A program made the position numbers and the translations under genes. This document shows positions 25,997 through 36,208 of a stretch of 64,000 bases of DNA, piece by piece; the stretch's first letter is position 1, and each line of letters opens with the position of its first letter. This DNA is from Paraburkholderia xenovorans LB400 (GTDB lineage: Bacteria; Pseudomonadota; Gammaproteobacteria; Burkholderiales; Burkholderiaceae), in the NCBI RefSeq assembly GCF_000013645.1, contig NC_007951.1:3348001-3412000 (forward strand), given 5' to 3'. The notes under the pieces were generated by a model. It was not told the origin of the DNA. It saw only the letters and a program-made list of their open reading frames with translations, and made no database searches.

Positions 25997-26407
25997 ATGG
26001 AATTCGATACGAAAGTTGCGATCATCGTGCTGGATGATCTCGCTGTCTGGCAAAAACTCAATGTCACCGCGTTTCTCGCAACAGGGATCGCGGGCGCGGC
26101 GCCCGAGGCAATGGGCGAACCGTACGAGGACGCGGCGGGCCGCCGCCATGCGCGGCTGTTCGGCCAGCCGATGATGGTCTATCAGGCGGACAACGCGGGT
26201 TTGCTGCGCGCGTTTCGCCAGGGCATTGAGCGCGAATTGACGCGCGCCGTGTATGTGCGCGCGATGTTTTCGACCGGCCACGATCAGGCGAACCGCGACG
26301 TGTTCCGCGCCGAGCCGGCCGACGCCCCCGACCTGGTCGGGCTCGCCGTGCGCGGGCCGAAAAAAGCCGTCGACAAAGCCGTGAAAGGCCTTTCGCTGCA
26401 CGCCTGA
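25997..26407 (+). CDS. DUF2000-family protein
   Basis: A 136-residue soluble protein with the family start EFDTKVAIIVLDDLAVWQKL and the GQPMMVYQADNAGLLRAF core. DUF2000 proteins adopt a fold like peptidyl-tRNA hydrolase type 2; no function is established. ATG 25997 (MEFDTK) is chosen over an upstream in-frame Met at 25943 because homologues begin here. It converges with the Lrp-type gene, whose stop lies 24 bases away. DUF2000 genes frequently neighbour Lrp/AsnC regulators, which fits this pairing. Confidence 0.75.
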   Translation: MEFDTKVAIIVLDDLAVWQKLNVTAFLATGIAGAAPEAMGEPYEDAAGRRHARLFGQPMMVYQADNAGLLRAFRQGIERELTRAVYVRAMFSTGHDQANRDVFRAEPADAPDLVGLAVRGPKKAVDKAVKGLSLHA

Positions 26408-26430
26408 GGCGTAATGAGTCCTCATCACGC

Positions 26431-26955
26431 TCAGAGGTCCGGACTCGGGCCGCGCTCCAGATAAGTGGTCAGCGCGATATAGCTGCGCGTGCCGGTGAAG
26501 CCTTCAATCGCGTGAATGCGCGCGAGCAGTTGTTCGAGCGATTGCGTGTCGCGCGTGCGGACTTTGAGCAGCATGGCGCTCTCGCCCGTCACGGTGTGAA
26601 TCTCCTCCACGTCCGATAGCTCCTGTAGCGCGAGCAGTTGCCGGGTCACCGCCCAGCTCGTCGTATCCACATGCACGAACGCGAGTAGCGGACGGTTCAG
26701 TTTCGCGGCGTCGAGCGCGGCCACGGTGGCCTTGATCACGCCTTCCTTCTTCAGCCGCCGCGCGCGCTCGTGGACAGCGGGCGCCGACAGAAACAGCAGC
26801 TTGCCGAGTTCCGCGTAAGTGCGGGTGGCGTCTTCGGCGAGCAGCGCGAGCAGCTTGCGGTCGGTGTCGTCGAGCGAGGCCGCGCCCGGTTGCGCGCCCG
26901 GTGCTCTCAGCGCCCTGCCGCTGCGGGTGGTGAGCGAACGTCGGATCGTGCTCAT
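26431..26955 (-). CDS. Lrp/AsnC-family regulator
   Basis: The product is 174 residues. After a basic 28-residue tail comes the AsnC helix-turn-helix (LDDTDRKLLALLAEDATRTY, then AELGKLLFLSAPAVHERARR) and the ligand-binding RAM domain (FVHVDTTSWAVTRQLLAL, then DVEEIHTVTGESAMLLKVR). Lrp-type proteins form octamers that respond to amino acids or related acids. Its ATG overlaps the stop of the acyl-CoA ligase gene by four bases, so it is the last gene of the SDR-ligase operon and may feed back on it. Confidence 0.88.
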   Translation of the reverse strand: MSTIRRSLTTRSGRALRAPGAQPGAASLDDTDRKLLALLAEDATRTYAELGKLLFLSAPAVHERARRLKKEGVIKATVAALDAAKLNRPLLAFVHVDTTSWAVTRQLLALQELSDVEEIHTVTGESAMLLKVRTRDTQSLEQLLARIHAIEGFTGTRSYIALTTYLERGPSPDL

Positions 26956-28622
26956 CGGCGCTCGGGTTTTGACGCGGGATTGTCCGCGTCCTGTTCCAGT
27001 CCCTCGCGCAAGGCTTTGCGGATCACCTTGCCGGTCGCCGTCAACGGCAGGCTGTCGACAAAGCGAATCTCGCGCGGATACTCGTGCGCCGCGAGACGCG
27101 TTTTGACATGCTGCTGGATCTCGCGCACCAGCGCCGCGTCGCCGGCAAAGCCGGGGTTCAGCACCACGAACGCCATCACGATCTCGGTGCGCTCGCGATC
27201 CGGCGCGCCGATCACGACCGCCATCGAAACAGCCGGATGACGCAGCAGCGAGTCTTCGATCGAAGCCGGCCCGATGCGGTAGCCGGCGCTCGTGATCACG
27301 TCGTCGCCACGGCCGACAAAACGGATGAAGCCGTCCGCGTCGCATGTGCCGAGGTCGCCGGTCACCAGAAACTTGCCGCGGAATTTCTCGCGCGTCGCCG
27401 CCTCGTTGCCCCAGTAGCCGAGAAACATGACCGGATCGGGCGCGGCCACCGCGATATCGCCGATCGCGCCCGGCGGCAATTCGTTGCCGTCCATATCGAC
27501 AATCGCGACATGATGCCCCGGCACCGCGCGGCCAATCGCGCCGAAGCGCGGTTCGAAGAGCGCCGCGCACGATGACACCACGACGTTGCACTCCGTCTGC
27601 CCATAGAACTCGTTGATCGTGACGCCCAGCGCTTTGCGGCCCCAGCCGATCAATTCCTCGCCGAGCGATTCACCGCCGCTCGCCACCGAACGCAACGCGA
27701 GGCTCCAGCGTTCGGGACGTTCGACGCCGCGCATCATCTTCAATGCGGTGGGCGGCAGAAACGTATGCGAGACCGCGTGACGCGCCATCAGATCGAACGC
27801 GGCCTCGCCGTCGAATTTCGCAAAGCGGCGCGCGAGTACCGGCACGCCGTGATGCCAGGAGGGCAAGAGCACGTCGAACAGGCCGCCGATCCATGCCCAG
27901 TCGGCGGGCGTCCAGATCAGCGTGGCGTGCGCGGGAAAGCCCTGTTGCGACATCTCGACGCCCGGCAGGTGGCCTGGCAACACGCGGTGCCCATGCAGCG
28001 CGCCCTTCGGTTTGCCGGTCGTGCCCGACGTATAGATGATCACCGCGGGATCGTCCGCGCCGGTATCGACGGGTGTGAAACCCGCGGGCGCGCTCTTCAG
28101 CGCGTGCCAGAACGAACGCACCGGCGCATGCGGATCGCCGTTGTCCCGATCGATATCCACGCTGAAAACATTGCGCAGCGACGGCAACGCCGCGCGGATT
28201 TCGTCGACCTTCTGCACGCCGCCGTGATCGGTAATCAGCGCCACGGCGCCACTATCGCCGAGCCGATGTTCGATCGCATCGACGCCGAACAGCGCGAACA
28301 GCGGCACGGCCACCATGCCGGCCTTGTAGGCGGCGAGATGCGCGATAGCCGTTTCGACGGATTGCGACAGGAAGATGCCGATCCGGTCGCCGCGTTGCGC
28401 ACCCGCTGCGAGCAGCGCGTTGGCGAAGCGGTCGGACAGCGCTTTCAACTCGTCGAACGTATAGCGGGTCGCAGTGCCCTCGGGATCTTCGTAGATCAGC
28501 GCGAGACGGCCCGAACCGTCGGCCCATTTATCGCACACGTCCACGCCGATGTTGTAGCGCGCCGGGATCTGCCACGCGAAGTTTGCCGTCAGCGATTCGT
28601 AGGTCTGGCCGTCGAGGTTCAT
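26952..28622 (-). CDS. AMP-forming acyl-CoA synthetase
   Basis: This 556-residue ligase has the P-loop IIYTSGTTGKPKGALHGH near residues 187-204, the hinge region FVGRGDDVITSAGYRIGPAS and the C-terminal Lys motif LPLTATGKVIRKAL. Within the superfamily it looks like medium-chain acyl-CoA or acetyl-CoA synthetases (ACSM-like), with an N-terminal FAWQIPARYNIGVDVCDKWA segment. It activates a carboxylic acid for the beta-oxidation genes on either side. It overlaps the SDR gene stop and Lrp start by four bases each, so the three are coupled. The acid is unknown. Confidence 0.88.
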   Translation of the reverse strand: MNLDGQTYESLTANFAWQIPARYNIGVDVCDKWADGSGRLALIYEDPEGTATRYTFDELKALSDRFANALLAAGAQRGDRIGIFLSQSVETAIAHLAAYKAGMVAVPLFALFGVDAIEHRLGDSGAVALITDHGGVQKVDEIRAALPSLRNVFSVDIDRDNGDPHAPVRSFWHALKSAPAGFTPVDTGADDPAVIIYTSGTTGKPKGALHGHRVLPGHLPGVEMSQQGFPAHATLIWTPADWAWIGGLFDVLLPSWHHGVPVLARRFAKFDGEAAFDLMARHAVSHTFLPPTALKMMRGVERPERWSLALRSVASGGESLGEELIGWGRKALGVTINEFYGQTECNVVVSSCAALFEPRFGAIGRAVPGHHVAIVDMDGNELPPGAIGDIAVAAPDPVMFLGYWGNEAATREKFRGKFLVTGDLGTCDADGFIRFVGRGDDVITSAGYRIGPASIEDSLLRHPAVSMAVVIGAPDRERTEIVMAFVVLNPGFAGDAALVREIQQHVKTRLAAHEYPREIRFVDSLPLTATGKVIRKALREGLEQDADNPASKPERR

Positions 28623-29539
28623 GGTGTCTGCTCCTGCAAGCCCGTCGGCGGTTGATAACGCGGGAAGCCGTTATATTCGATCGTACGCTCCGCCGGCGGA
28701 AGCGGCCACGAGTGGCGCGCGTTCGGCACGCCGCCGTCGACGCGGATCACCGTGCCGTTGATGAACGCCGACGCCTCCGACAACAGAAACACCGCCGCGC
28801 CGGCCAGTTCGGATTCGGTGCCGAAGCGCTGCAGCGGGACCTTATGCCTGAGCGTGCGCAACAGCGCCTGGTAGTCTTCGTTGTAGCTGTCCATACCCGC
28901 GGACGCTATCCAGCCCGGCGCGACCGCGTTGACTCTCACCCCCGCGTGGCCCCATTCGCATGCGGCGGTTTCCGTGAAGTTCCACACGCCCGCCCGCGCC
29001 GCGCCCGAGTGACCCATGCCGGGCATGCCGCCCCAGATATCCGCCAGCATGTTCACGATCGTTCCGCCGTGATGTTCCATCCATTGCGTATAGCATTCGC
29101 GGGACATCAGAAACGTGCCGTGCAGATTGTTGCGCACTACCGCGTCCCAGCCATTCAGGGAAATCTTTTCGAGCTTCGCGGGGAACTGGCCGCCCGCGCA
29201 ATTGAAGAGGCCGTCTACGCGGCCCAGATCCGCAATGATCGAAGCGATCGTTTCGCGGACCTGTTGCTCGTTGCGGATGTCGCAGGAATAGGTCTTGTGT
29301 CCGGCGGAGGTGCGTTGATGATCTTCGGCCAGTTCGGCTTGCACCGCTTTCAGTTTGTCCTCGCTTCGGCCGACCAGCGCCAGGGTTGCGCCTAAGGATG
29401 CGAGTTCGTGCGCGGTGCATCGGCCTAAACCGCTACCCGCGCCGGTGACGATAATGACTTTGCCGGCGAAGAGGCCTTCGCGGAAAACCGAACGATAGCC
29501 GTTTGACGGCGGCGAGGTGCTCGACGAAGCTGCGGGCAT
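28619..29539 (-). CDS. SDR oxidoreductase of 2,4-dienoyl-CoA/trans-2-enoyl-CoA reductase type
   Basis: This 306-residue Rossmann enzyme has the cofactor motif VIIVTGAGSGLGRCTAHELA near residues 27-46 and NCAGGQFPAKLEKI near 115. The usual Y-x3-K dyad is replaced by H-x3-R (HSGAARAGVWNF). Peroxisomal-type enoyl and dienoyl-CoA reductases also lack the canonical Tyr, so the family fit is good and an unsaturated acyl-CoA substrate likely. ATG 29539 has AAGGAG eight bases ahead; the longer frame to 29614 lacks that. It is the first gene of the SDR-ligase-Lrp operon, opposite tetR. Confidence 0.82.
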   Translation of the reverse strand: MPAASSSTSPPSNGYRSVFREGLFAGKVIIVTGAGSGLGRCTAHELASLGATLALVGRSEDKLKAVQAELAEDHQRTSAGHKTYSCDIRNEQQVRETIASIIADLGRVDGLFNCAGGQFPAKLEKISLNGWDAVVRNNLHGTFLMSRECYTQWMEHHGGTIVNMLADIWGGMPGMGHSGAARAGVWNFTETAACEWGHAGVRVNAVAPGWIASAGMDSYNEDYQALLRTLRHKVPLQRFGTESELAGAAVFLLSEASAFINGTVIRVDGGVPNARHSWPLPPAERTIEYNGFPRYQPPTGLQEQTP

Positions 29540-29577
29540 GCGGGTGTCTCCTTCATGTGCTGCGCTTTCGGTGTTTG

Positions 29578-29678
29578 TTGAGTTTAGCTCATGTTTTATT
29601 CCTGTGTTGTGCATGACCGTAACTTTATTTCACACTGATTTCGCAATGGCACTTCCCCATTCCTTGAGCTAGACTCAA
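29578..29678. promoter_or_regulatory. Two probable TetR operator copies in the SDR/tetR intergenic region
   Basis: TTGAGTTTAGCTCA at 29578-29591 and TTGAGCTAGACTCAA at 29664-29678 are near-inverse copies of each other and share the palindromic core TGAG-N5-CTCA. One copy lies by each divergent start, which is the expected layout for a TetR repressor controlling itself and the SDR operon. A third half site, ACTCAACT, follows at about 29689-29696. Confidence 0.6.
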
Positions 29679-29713
29679 CTGATGCCGACTCAACTTCCCT
29701 TGTATTCCAATCG

Positions 29714-30418
29714 ATGACCGCATCCGCTATCTCCCGCCGCGTGCCTGTGCAGGCGCGCTCCGAACAACGACTCAAGGCGATTCTGGAGGCGGCCCGGCTC
29801 GTGTTTTCCGAAGTCGGCTACGCGTCGGCCACCATGACGGAGATCGCCGGGCGCGTCGGCGTGTCCGAGGCGACGATCTTCACGTACTTCGCCAGCAAGC
29901 GCGATCTCTGCGTTCGCGTGCTCGGCAACTGGTATGACGAGATCATCACCCAGGTCGAAAACGAATTGCCGTTGATCGCGGGCACCCGCAACAAGTTCGC
30001 CTACCTCGTGCGCACGCACCTCTACCGGCTGACCGTCGACGGCACGGGTCTGTGCGCGCTCATTCTTTCCGAAGGGCGCGAGAAGGACGACAAGTTCGGC
30101 GACGTGATCGTCGAACTTCAGCGCCGCTATACGGCGCCGATGATGAACGTGCTCGCCGAAGGCGTGGCGAGCGGCGACGTTCGCGGCGACATGCCGCTCG
30201 GTCTGCTGCGCTCCGCCGTGTACGGGCCGATGGAACACGTGCTGTGGGACGCGGTGCGCAAACAGAAAGCAGTGGATATCGAAGCGACCGCCGCTTCGCT
30301 GAGCGATCTGCTGTGGCAGGGACTCGTGCCGCCCGATGCGCAGGAAGCCGCATTGCGGCAGCTGCGCAGCGATGTCATCGGCGCGGTGAAGCGATTCGAG
30401 GCGGCAGGATCGAAGTGA
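29714..30418 (+). CDS. TetR-family regulator
   Basis: This 234-residue repressor has a standard N-terminal HTH (ILEAARLVFSEVGYASATMT, then EIAGRVGVSEATIFTYFASK, residues about 24-62) and a helical ligand domain. Many TetR proteins near beta-oxidation genes bind acyl-CoAs. It diverges from the SDR-ligase-Lrp operon and shares with it an intergenic region containing two matching palindromes, so it very probably represses that operon. The effector is not evident. Confidence 0.85.
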   Translation: MTASAISRRVPVQARSEQRLKAILEAARLVFSEVGYASATMTEIAGRVGVSEATIFTYFASKRDLCVRVLGNWYDEIITQVENELPLIAGTRNKFAYLVRTHLYRLTVDGTGLCALILSEGREKDDKFGDVIVELQRRYTAPMMNVLAEGVASGDVRGDMPLGLLRSAVYGPMEHVLWDAVRKQKAVDIEATAASLSDLLWQGLVPPDAQEAALRQLRSDVIGAVKRFEAAGSK

Positions 30419-30478
30419 CGGGGCGGCGCGTGTCATGGGCCTCAAGTACTGTTCAGCAAAGCTCTTTCCCGCAACCGA

Positions 30479-31387
30479 TCACGCCGGCACGCCTCTGCCC
30501 GTGCCATGCGCCTGCTGCAAAATGAAATCGATGAAGGTCGCCGCCGCGCGCGTGTGATGCCGGTTCGGCATATACAGCATGTACATATGCGTGCCGAAGA
30601 TGCTCAAGCGCCATTCGTCGAGCGCGGTCACCGCATCGCCACGGCGCAGGTCGTCCTGCACCACGTAGTCCGGCACGAGGCCCACGCCCAGCCCGGCGAG
30701 CACCGCCTGGCGTAAAAAAAGAAAGTTCTCGGAGATGAGCGTCGGCTCCAGCAGCACTTCGTGCCGCTCGTCGCGCAAGTAAGCGGCCACGCGCAACTGC
30801 CTGCCGACCACGGCCGAGGTAATCAGCGGCGCCGTGCGCAGATCGTCGAGTTGCCGCGGCATGCCGTGCGTTTGCGCGAAAGCCGGCGACGCACACGCCA
30901 CGTACCTGACCGGCCCCATGTCGCGCGCCACCAGGTTTTGCGGCGGTTCGGACATCACGCGCACGGCGATATCGACTTCGTCGCGCATCAGGTCTTCAAC
31001 GCGGTTCTCGAACATCACGTCCAGCACGATGCCGGGATAAAGCCGCTTGAACGCGATCAGCCAGTCCGACATGACAAGCTGCCCATAACCGCTCGGCACG
31101 CTCAGCCGCACGCGGCCCTGCAGGCTTTGCCCGAGCGTGGTGACGGATTCGCGCGCGGCGAGCAGCGCATTCTGGATCGCGCGGCCGTGCTCGTACAGCT
31201 GCAGGCCGATCTCGGTCGGCTCGACCCGGCGCGTGGTGCGCCTAACCAGTTGCAGGCCGATAGAGCGCTCCAGCTGGTTCAGGTGATAGCTCACGTTCGC
31301 GCGGCTCATTTTCAGCCGGCGCGCGGCTTCGCTGAGATTGCCCGCGTCCAGAATCTCCACCAGCAAGGTCAGGGAATTGACGTCCAC
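30479..31387 (-). CDS. LysR-family regulator, divergent from beta-oxidation operon
   Basis: The product is 302 residues if it starts at GTG 31387 (VDVNSLTLLVEILDAGNLSE); the frame also has a TTG 13 codons earlier, a less likely start. The winged HTH (AARRLKMSRANVSYHLNQLE) and the substrate-binding fold are complete. The sequence RRTTRRVEPTEIG is usual for LysR. It faces the bifunctional hydratase/dehydrogenase gene across 145 bases that contain a perfect palindrome. It likely activates that operon in response to an acyl-CoA or acid intermediate. Confidence 0.85.
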   Translation of the reverse strand: MDVNSLTLLVEILDAGNLSEAARRLKMSRANVSYHLNQLERSIGLQLVRRTTRRVEPTEIGLQLYEHGRAIQNALLAARESVTTLGQSLQGRVRLSVPSGYGQLVMSDWLIAFKRLYPGIVLDVMFENRVEDLMRDEVDIAVRVMSEPPQNLVARDMGPVRYVACASPAFAQTHGMPRQLDDLRTAPLITSAVVGRQLRVAAYLRDERHEVLLEPTLISENFLFLRQAVLAGLGVGLVPDYVVQDDLRRGDAVTALDEWRLSIFGTHMYMLYMPNRHHTRAAATFIDFILQQAHGTGRGVPA

Positions 31388-31411
31388 GGCGGCGCCTTTG
31401 TCAAAATAACC

Positions 31412-31426
31412 TTGACAGTCTGTCAA
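31412..31426. promoter_or_regulatory. Palindromic LysR-type operator
   Basis: TTGACAGTCTGTCAA is a perfect palindrome with seven-base arms and fits the LysR T-N11-A box. It sits 25 bases before the GTG start of the LysR gene and about 106 bases before the divergent operon, the position expected of a recognition site that also autoregulates the LysR gene. TTGTCAATAAACCTTGAC follows at 31439-31456 as a possible activation half site. Confidence 0.6.
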
Positions 31427-31532
31427 CCGTCCATGTGATTGTCAATAAACCTTGACCGCCTCACAATCGGAGAATTCGCCAGACCCGGCATGCCTTTCCG
31501 CCTGCAACCGATAACAGCCAGGAGACGACTTC

Positions 31533-33653
31533 ATGACCCTCAATCCATCAGCCGACGTTGTGACGCGCGAATTGCGCGGCAAGGTGCTGCTCGTGACGAT
31601 CGACCACGCACCGGTCAACGCCCTCTCCGCCGACGTGCGGCGCGGTCTGCTCGCCGCCGTCGAAGCCGCGGACGCCGATAGCGCCGTGCAAGCCGTGCTG
31701 ATCGTCGGTGCGGGGCGCAATTTCATCGCCGGCGCGGACATTCGCGAGTTCGGCAAGCCGCCGCTGCCGCCCGCGCTCCCGGACGTATGCAACCGCATCG
31801 AAGCGTGCACGAAACCGGTGGTGGCCGCGATTCACGGCGCGGCGCTCGGCGGCGGTCTGGAAGTGGCGCTCGCGGCGCACTACCGGATTGCCGTGGAAGG
31901 CGCGAAACTCGGCCTGCCCGAAGTGCAGCTCGGCCTGTTGCCGGGCGCGGGCGGCACGCAGCGCACGCCGCGCCTGATCGGCGCGCAGGCCGCGCTCGAT
32001 CTGATCCTGAGCGGCCGCCATGCGAGCGCGAAGGAAGCGCTGGCGCTCGGCCTGATCGACCGCCTGGGCAGCAGCGGCGACATCCTCGCCGAAGGACTCG
32101 CGTATGTACACGAGTTGCTGGCCGCCCACGCGCCGGTGCGCCGCACGCGCGACGCCGTAGCGCCCGGCGACCGCGCCGCGAGCCTCGCTGCCGTAACCGC
32201 AGCGCGCGCGGAAACCGCGAAGAAATCGCGCGGCCTGTTCTCGCCGCTGAAAATCGTCGACGCCGTCGAGGCCGCCATCGAACAGCCCTTCGACGAAGGT
32301 CTGCGACTCGAACGCAAACTGTTCCTCGAATGCCTCGACAGCCCGCAGCGCGCCGGACTGATTCACGCGTTCTTTGCCGAGCGCGAAGTGCTCAAGGCGC
32401 CCGAAACGCGCGACGCCAAACCGCGCGCGCTGAACGCGATCGGCGTGGTGGGCGGCGGCACGATGGGCGCGGGCATCGCTGTCGCGGTGCTCGACGCGGG
32501 CCTGCCGGTGACCATGATCGAGCGCGACGACGCCTCGCTTGCGCGTGGCCTCGCGCACATCGAAAAAGTCTACGATGGCCTGATCGCCAGGGGCCGCATG
32601 AGCGCGGAGAAGAAAGCGGCGGTCATGACGCGCTGGAACGGCAGTACCTCTTACGATGCACTCACCGATGCCGATCTCGTGATCGAAGCCGTGTTCGAAG
32701 ACCTCGCCGTCAAACAGGCCGTATTCGCCGAACTCGATCGCGTCTGCAAAGCAGGCGCCGTGCTCGCGACCAACACGTCGTATCTCGACATCGACGCCAT
32801 TGCCGCGAGCATTTCGCGCCCCGCCGACGTGATCGGCCTGCACTTCTTCTCGCCCGCCAACATCATGAAGCTGCTGGAAGTGGTCGTGCCGAAACGGGTC
32901 AGCGCGGACGTAGTCGCCACCGCGTTCGAGCTCGCGAAAAAATTGCGCAAAACGCCGGTGCGCGCGGGCGTGTGCGACGGCTTCATCGGCAACCGGGTGC
33001 TGGCCGTGTACCGCGCCGCCGCGGACGCCATGATGGAAGACGGCGCCTCGCCCTATCAGATCGACGCCGCCGTGCGTGCGTTCGGCTTTCCGATGGGACC
33101 GTTCCAGGTGGTGGATCTGGCGGGCGGCGACATCGGCTGGGCGGCACGCAAGCGGCGCGCGGCCACCCGCAATCCCGCAGCACGGTACGTGCAGATCGCC
33201 GATCGCCTGTGCGAGCGCGGCTGGTTCGGCCAGAAAACCGGCCGCGGCTTTTATCTGTACCCCGAAGGATCGCGCAGCGGCACGCCCGACCCCGAAGTGG
33301 AAGCGATCATCGACGCCGAGCGCGCACGCGCCGGCATCACGCCGCGCAGCTTTACCGATGACGAGATCATCCGCCGCTATATGGCCGCGATGATCAACGA
33401 AGGCGCCAACGTCGTGCACGAGCGTATCGCGCTGCGGCCGCTGGACGTCGACGTGACGCTCCTGTACGGCTATGGCTTTCCGCGCTATCGCGGCGGTCCG
33501 ATGAAATACGCGGACATGGTCGGCCTGCCCAAGATTCTTGCCGACATCCGCGAATTCGCCAAAGAGGATCCGCTCTTCTGGAAGGCCTCGCCGCTGCTCG
33601 TGGAACTGGTGGAACGGGGCGCCGATTTCGCGAGCCTGAACCAGACGGCCTGA
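31533..33653 (+). CDS. Bifunctional enoyl-CoA hydratase/3-hydroxyacyl-CoA dehydrogenase (PimF/FadJ-like)
   Basis: This 706-residue protein carries out two beta-oxidation steps. The crotonase part (about 10-190) has both catalytic Glu residues, in GGGLEVALAAHY and GLPEVQLGLLPGAGG. The NAD-binding part begins VVGGGTMGAGIAVAVLDAG near residue 303. It is followed by two C-terminal dehydrogenase domains with IGLHFFSPANIMKLLEVV. The epimerase/isomerase features of E. coli FadB are not obvious. It leads an operon with two acyl-CoA dehydrogenases, as in the pimFABCDE dicarboxylate cluster. Confidence 0.88.
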   Translation: MTLNPSADVVTRELRGKVLLVTIDHAPVNALSADVRRGLLAAVEAADADSAVQAVLIVGAGRNFIAGADIREFGKPPLPPALPDVCNRIEACTKPVVAAIHGAALGGGLEVALAAHYRIAVEGAKLGLPEVQLGLLPGAGGTQRTPRLIGAQAALDLILSGRHASAKEALALGLIDRLGSSGDILAEGLAYVHELLAAHAPVRRTRDAVAPGDRAASLAAVTAARAETAKKSRGLFSPLKIVDAVEAAIEQPFDEGLRLERKLFLECLDSPQRAGLIHAFFAEREVLKAPETRDAKPRALNAIGVVGGGTMGAGIAVAVLDAGLPVTMIERDDASLARGLAHIEKVYDGLIARGRMSAEKKAAVMTRWNGSTSYDALTDADLVIEAVFEDLAVKQAVFAELDRVCKAGAVLATNTSYLDIDAIAASISRPADVIGLHFFSPANIMKLLEVVVPKRVSADVVATAFELAKKLRKTPVRAGVCDGFIGNRVLAVYRAAADAMMEDGASPYQIDAAVRAFGFPMGPFQVVDLAGGDIGWAARKRRAATRNPAARYVQIADRLCERGWFGQKTGRGFYLYPEGSRSGTPDPEVEAIIDAERARAGITPRSFTDDEIIRRYMAAMINEGANVVHERIALRPLDVDVTLLYGYGFPRYRGGPMKYADMVGLPKILADIREFAKEDPLFWKASPLLVELVERGADFASLNQTA

Positions 33654-33734
33654 AACGGCGCATCATCGATATGCATTACGGGCGGCCGCGACTTGCGCGC
33701 GCCGCCCGCCTCACTCTATCCGGAACAACCCGTC

Positions 33735-34943
<1,209 letters not shown>

Positions 34944-34955
34944 GAGGCGCACGTC

Positions 34956-36086
34956 ATGAATTTCCAGCACACCGAAGACCGCCGCATGCTGGCGGATACG
35001 CTCAATCGTTTTGTCAGCGAGCAATACGGCTTCGAGACGCGCGACCGGATCGCGCGTTCGGCAGAAGGCTATAGCCGCGACCTGTGGACCCGTTTTGCCG
35101 AACTCGGCATGATCGGCGCACTGTTCGATGAAGCGGACGGCGGTTTCGGCGGCGGCGGCTTCGATATCGCCGTGGTGTTCGAGAGCCTCGGACGCGGCCT
35201 CGTGGTCGAACCGTTTCTGGACACGCTGATAGTCGGCCGCGCGATTGCGCGGAGCGGCAACGAGGCGCAAAAAGCCATGCTTGGCGAATTGATCGACGGC
35301 TCGCGAGTCGTTGCGCTCGCACACAACGAACCGGACGGCCACTACGAACTGGCCCGCGTGACAACCCGCGCGCAGCGCAACGGCGAGACATGGCGGCTGA
35401 CCGGCGCGAAGGCCGTGGTTCAGCACGGCGAACACGCTTCGCTCTTTCTGGTCTCGGCGCGCACGCACGGCAATGACGATGAAGAAGCGGGCGTGACGCT
35501 CTTTCTCGTGCCACGCGATACGGCAGGCGTGAACGTGCGCGGTTATCGCAAGATCGACGGCGGCCGCGCGGCCGAAGTAACGTTCGACAACGTCGCGCTC
35601 AATGACAACGCATTGCTCGGCGCAGCAGGCGCGGGCTTCGCGACGCTCGAGTATGCCGTTGGCTGCGGCGTGCTGGCGTTGTGCGCCGAAGCCGTCGGCA
35701 CGATGGATGTCGCGAAAGACCATACGCTGGAGTATCTGCGCACGCGCAAACAATTCGGCGTGCCGATAGGCAGCTTTCAGGCGCTGCAGCACCGCATGGC
35801 CGATCTGCTGCTCGAAATAGAACAGGCCCGCTCGGCGGTGATCAATGCGGCAGCGGCGCTTGGTGCCGAACGCAGGCTGCGGGAGCGCGCGGTGTCGGCG
35901 GCTAAATACAGTATCGGCAGGATCGGCGCGCGGGTCGCGGAGGAATGCATTCAGTTGCACGGCGGAATCGGCATGACATGGGAACTGCCGCTCGCTCACT
36001 ATGCAAAGCGCCTCGTGATGATCGATCATCAACTCGGCGACGAAGACCATCATCTCGAACGGTTTATTGCGCTGGGGCGCGGATAA
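34956..36086 (+). CDS. Acyl-CoA dehydrogenase, PimD-like small subunit
   Basis: This 376-residue acyl-CoA dehydrogenase shows EYLRTRKQFGVPIGSFQALQ and ends QLHGGIGMTWELPLAHYAKR, both typical. The mid-protein glycine-rich motif of the partner (GYSEPGAGSD) is degenerate here. Together with the 12-base gap, that supports a heteromer in which this subunit supplies part of the active site. It is the last gene of the operon begun at 31533. Confidence 0.85.
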   Translation: MNFQHTEDRRMLADTLNRFVSEQYGFETRDRIARSAEGYSRDLWTRFAELGMIGALFDEADGGFGGGGFDIAVVFESLGRGLVVEPFLDTLIVGRAIARSGNEAQKAMLGELIDGSRVVALAHNEPDGHYELARVTTRAQRNGETWRLTGAKAVVQHGEHASLFLVSARTHGNDDEEAGVTLFLVPRDTAGVNVRGYRKIDGGRAAEVTFDNVALNDNALLGAAGAGFATLEYAVGCGVLALCAEAVGTMDVAKDHTLEYLRTRKQFGVPIGSFQALQHRMADLLLEIEQARSAVINAAAALGAERRLRERAVSAAKYSIGRIGARVAEECIQLHGGIGMTWELPLAHYAKRLVMIDHQLGDEDHHLERFIALGRG

Positions 36087-36208
36087 GCGCGACGCGCGGT
36101 TGCGTCTCCACCGTCCGCCGTCCACTGCCGGCTCCGGCTCCTTTCCGGCGAATGGAAAATTTTTTCAGCCAGCCACAATATTCGCGCGCCTGAAACGTCT
36201 TCAGACGC

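Noticed and set aside
31548..33419. Minus-strand frame of about 620 codons opposite the bifunctional hydratase/dehydrogenase
   Set aside because: Mirror of a real gene with third-position GC bias; product has low-complexity Arg/His composition and no start signal.
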